Below are positions 14,268-16,410 of a stretch of DNA of 16,410 nucleotides, in pieces. The position numbers and the translations under genes were made by a program. The stretch is from Propionibacteriaceae bacterium (GTDB lineage Bacteria; Actinomycetota; Actinomycetes; Propionibacteriales; Propionibacteriaceae): positions 1 through 16,410 of the forward strand of contig JAIRXX010000013.1 of the NCBI GenBank assembly GCA_031268065.1, given 5' to 3'. Below the pieces are notes generated by a model. That model was not told the origin of the DNA. It saw only the letters and a program-made list of their open reading frames with translations, and did not search any database. Every line of letters starts with the position of its first letter. The first letter of the stretch is position 1.

Positions 14268-15195
14268 TCCGGTAAACCTGGCCGACGCTTTGAGCTTGCT
14301 CAAGCCGAAGGACAAGACTCCCAACTCGGCCCGTGTCCTAGGCGTATGGATCGCGCAGGCCCAAGAACGCCTCGGCTCGGGAGGATCACGCCTGGGCTGG
14401 CTGGTGGCGTCCACCGTGGTTACCGCCGCCTTACAGCGGGCCGTAGATGAGTCGGGCCGGACGAGGTTCCTGCTCAAAGGCGGCACCATGCTGCAATATC
14501 GGCTGCCAGGCATGAGCCGCACCACGCAAGACTTGGACGGCCTGGTCACCGGCGACCTCGACAGCTTCATCCGACAGGTGGACGACGCGCTCGAAGAGCC
14601 GTGGGGTCCACTCACGTTGACCCGTGGTGACGTTGAGATCATCAATGTCCCTTACAAGGTGGTCAAGCCCAAACGGTTCGACGTTGTTGTCGCTCTCGGT
14701 GGCGTCACTTGGCGGCGCATCCAAGTGGAAATTTCGCCCGACGAGGGCCTGGCCGGAGCTGCCGCCGAAGAGTTGCCCTCGCCGTCTCTGGCCGGTTTCG
14801 GCCTGCCGACGCCCGACCGGCTTGTCAGCCTGGCGATGCGCTACCAAGTGGCGCAGAAAGTCCACGCGGCGACTGACCCGCATGATCCGCCGGAGTTCCG
14901 CAACGACCGCCCCAGGGATGTTGTCGATCTCCTGCTCATGCGCAACCTGATCACCCGGACCCGTGAACCGAAGCTGGCAGCCATCCAAGGGGCCATCACC
15001 GACATCTTCGCAACACGAGCATCCGAAGCAGAAGCCCTCGGACGCCCAAGACGCCAGTGGCCTGCCCGATTGACTGCCTACCCGCACTGGGAAATCGGGT
15101 TCGCCAAGGGCGCGGAACAGGCCGACTTGCACCTAACGATGCAAGAAGCCGTCAATCAGGTCAACGCCTGGCTCGATGACATTGACGCCGCCTGA
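14254..15195 (+). CDS. abiEii: Type IV toxin-antitoxin system toxin, AbiEii family nucleotidyltransferase
   Basis: The toxin of the pair, 313 aa, a nucleotidyltransferase of the AbiEii/DUF1814 group. From the family: AbiE systems give abortive infection against phages, and related toxins (MenT) add nucleotides to tRNA acceptor ends. Seen: FLLKGGTML (72-80) with the following R83, TTQDLDG (90-96) carrying the metal-binding D93-x-D95, Y198QVAQK203 as the lysine/helix motif, and R221D222VVDLLL as motif IV. All conserved positions appear intact, so the toxin is probably functional. The ATG at 14254 has GGAGG 6 nt upstream (14243-14247) within abiEi, a strong site in contrast to the leaderless first gene. 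A stem-loop follows 17 nt after the stop. Confidence 0.9.
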   Translation: MATTDPVNLADALSLLKPKDKTPNSARVLGVWIAQAQERLGSGGSRLGWLVASTVVTAALQRAVDESGRTRFLLKGGTMLQYRLPGMSRTTQDLDGLVTGDLDSFIRQVDDALEEPWGPLTLTRGDVEIINVPYKVVKPKRFDVVVALGGVTWRRIQVEISPDEGLAGAAAEELPSPSLAGFGLPTPDRLVSLAMRYQVAQKVHAATDPHDPPEFRNDRPRDVVDLLLMRNLITRTREPKLAAIQGAITDIFATRASEAEALGRPRRQWPARLTAYPHWEIGFAKGAEQADLHLTMQEAVNQVNAWLDDIDAA

Positions 15196-15212
15196 GCATC
15201 ACAGAGTCGTGC

Positions 15213-15236
15213 CAGAGCGGCCAGTCGGCCACTCTG
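15213..15236 (+). terminator. Stem-loop after abiEii
   Basis: CAGAGCGGCC (15213-15222) and GGCCACTCTG (15227-15236) pair over 10 positions with one C-A mismatch around the tetraloop AGTC. It lies 17 nt after the toxin stop. No U-run follows, so it is a likely but not certain terminator of the abiE operon. Confidence 0.6.
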
Positions 15237-15255
15237 ATACTTCGACCCAATTTGA

Positions 15256-15540
15256 ACTGAACTGGACGGGTGGAAATATCACATTGTCGTAGGCTCTCAC
15301 AGTCAAACCGGAATCCTAGTCACCGGCAACGATACCGCCGCTTTGCAGCAAGATTTCTTGAAGCGCGATCAGCGGGGCATAGCGGCCATCTCTTTTGACT
15401 TTCATACACTTGCCGTAAACTACACTCGCACGAAAATCAAGAGACTTCACCTGGTCTTGCCTCTTTCTCGCCAGGCAACCCCCAAAGCGGAAGGCTCTCC
15501 CGCAACCACAGCTAATCCTCCGGGCCGTCCAGATCGATGA
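15256..15540 (+). pseudogene. Decayed fragment of an unknown protein, right of abiE
   Basis: An open frame of 94 codons without a usable start codon, running from just after a TGA at 15253 to a TGA at 15538. The first 60 or so codons look like real protein (WKYHIVVGSHSQTGILVTG, then TAALQQDFLKRDQRGIAAIS and FDFHTLAVNYTRTKIKRL). The same peptide, more broken, is encoded in the left direct repeat. After about 15450 the sequence becomes low-quality proline/alanine-rich translation. I do not recognise the family. Shared residues between the two copies suggest an ancestral gene that was duplicated or recombined and then lost. Confidence 0.4.
15331..15443 (+). repeat. Right copy of the ~115-bp direct repeat flanking the AbiE genes
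   Basis: Partner of 13446-13560, same orientation, with the identical 31-base run at 15338-15368. It lies 135 nt after the toxin stop. This copy keeps its reading frame through the repeat, while the left copy is interrupted. The two copies bracket the promoter, both abiE genes and the stem-loop. Confidence 0.85.
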
Positions 15541-15882
15541 CGACGCGCCCGCCTATCACGCCCAAGGCTCTCGCCAACTCGGGCATGACGGTGAGGCTGT
15601 GTTGATAATCCGGCAAAAACCACGACACAACGACCCGCACGTCACCCGATTCGGCCACCTCCCGCAAGAAATCGGCGTGAGCCTCCAGGAACTCGCACAC
15701 CCGGCCCAGCTGGTAATCAGGCCGCTCATGCCTGGTCTCGTTGAAATTCCTGCGCCACGACCCCGGCCCCTGCGGCCCGAACCCCTCCCAAGCCCGGCCC
15801 GCAACCAGTCAGAGCCACGCTCCTGGTGGGCGCAGACCAGGCTCACCAGCCCCCAAGCCCACAACGGCTCCCCGTCAGTCAT
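15512..15882 (-). pseudogene. Frameshifted small gene, tentatively DUF4279-like, copy 1
   Basis: Reading starts at ATG 15882 (MTDGEPLWAWGLVSLVC to SDWLRAGLG). It must shift frame at about 15787/15788 to continue as EGFGPQGPGSW, DYQLGRVCEFLEAHADFLRE, VRVVVSWF and VVIDLDGPED, ending at TAG 15512. Comparison with the paralogue just upstream shows that a single C is missing in CTTGG(C)GAGGG; restoring it makes one frame of about 124 codons. The architecture (N-terminal W-containing segment, central helix with FLxxHxxFLR, C-terminal strand VxIDLDGP) recalls DUF4279, but that is a memory-based guess. An in-frame TAA lies a short way upstream of the ATG, so the N-terminus is shorter than that of the paralogue. 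A sequencing error is an alternative to true decay. Confidence 0.6.
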
Positions 15883-15967
15883 CAAACCCCAAACCCCCGT
15901 TTAATCTAGTCCCGTCTGGGGTCGCAGGCCCAAACCGGCTTGGCCAGGTGTGACGCCAAGCGGGCGC

Positions 15968-16410
15968 TCACCCATCGTCAGGTCCGTAAGTGTCGACCCA
16001 GAGATAACACCCGATCCGGCCCAGCGCCCCCAACAAGCCAGCGGAGACCTCCAAACGCGGCTGGCCCGCCGACGGGGACCTAGACACCAAAACCCGCACG
16101 AACCTCTACCTCTCGGCACTCGCGCCGACCCCGCTGGCGACATCCCTCAAGAAACCCTCATGCCCGGTCAGGAACTCCTGGAGCCTGCCAAGCTGCACAT
16201 CCACATGCTCCTCATCCTCGGACTCCCAAAAATCTCGGCCCCAATATCCCGCTTTCGGGCGATCATCCGGCGTGCCCTCGCCAAGCCCGGCCCGCAGCCA
16301 CTCAGAGCCGTTGACCTCATCCCAACACGACAAACTCACCCTCGCCCAAGGCAGCCCATCCCCATCATCCACCGACGCCTGTAAAAGCTCATCCCTGGGA
16401 GTCAACAGCC
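15968..16410 (-). pseudogene. Tandem paralogue with in-frame amber stop, tentatively DUF4279-like, copy 2
   Basis: The frame is open from the right edge (possible TTG start at 16405, or beyond) through ARVSLSCWDEVNGSEWLRAG, GYWGRDFWESEDEEHVDVQL and LQEFLTGHEGFLRDVASG. It meets TAG at 16106-16108, then continues in the same frame as RFVRVLVSRSPSAGQPRLEV, GALGRIGCYLWVDTYGPDDG to TGA at 15968. Both parts match copy 1 in order, so the TAG interrupts one ancestral protein of about 145 residues. Either the gene is broken or the amber codon is read through. The 85-nt gap to copy 1 holds no gene. The function is unknown; DUF4279-like proteins often sit in immunity or toxin neighbourhoods, which would fit but is not shown. 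Confidence 0.6.

Noticed and set aside
13674..14645. 323-codon minus-strand open frame over abiEi and abiEii
   Set aside because: Spans two overlapping genes with clear AbiE motifs and their operator; no start signal or domain of its own.
1..16410. CRISPR arrays, tRNA or rRNA genes, insertion-sequence transposases, riboswitches
   Set aside because: No regularly spaced repeats, cloverleaf or rRNA-like sequence, transposase-like protein or recognisable riboswitch motif was seen by eye on either strand.

Overview
The window looks like a chromosomal segment of a high-G+C Actinomycetota bacterium, probably an actinomycete. The evidence is a polyphosphate glucokinase of the actinobacterial PpgK type, a cold-shock protein with a C-terminal extension in tandem with a DUF3027 protein, streptomycete-like xylose isomerase metal-ligand spacing, and many operon-leading genes that appear to start without a leader. 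The species cannot be told from the sequence.

Region 1 (1-11317) is housekeeping and sugar metabolism. It holds a partial MBL-fold hydrolase and aroQ (minus), a cold-shock protein/DUF3027 pair (minus), and a DUF885 zinc-peptidase-like protein (plus). galE (minus) and ppgK (plus) diverge from only 52 bp. xylB and xylA (minus) diverge from a ROK-family regulator (plus), and argS is on the minus strand. Xylose is isomerised by XylA and phosphorylated by XylB, and the adjacent ROK protein is the obvious candidate repressor. PpgK feeds glucose into metabolism using polyphosphate, and GalE links galactose and UDP-sugars to it. ppgK and xylB converge on a strong 14-bp stem-loop.

Region 2 (about 11330-16410) is an accessory, defence-like block. 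It begins with an Eco57I-class adenine methyltransferase whose 3' end runs, in another frame, into what looks like only the C-terminal part of a type II restriction enzyme. This suggests an orphan methyltransferase left after the nuclease was mostly deleted. Next is an AbiEi/AbiEii type IV toxin-antitoxin pair driven from a perfect palindrome that contains the promoter and touches the start codon. The pair is bracketed by two diverged direct repeats of about 115 bp, each a decayed piece of the same unknown coding sequence. At the right edge are two tandem paralogous small genes (tentatively DUF4279-like) on the minus strand, one broken by a one-base deletion and the other by an in-frame amber codon.

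A signal running across the window is a TANNNT -10 box placed 6-8 nt before the start codon of most operon-leading genes (aroQ, DUF885, galE, ppgK, xylB, argS, the methyltransferase, abiEi), with no Shine-Dalgarno. Internal operon genes and xylA, the ROK gene and the cold-shock gene carry a Shine-Dalgarno. This is what leaderless transcription would look like, and it fixes several start codons.
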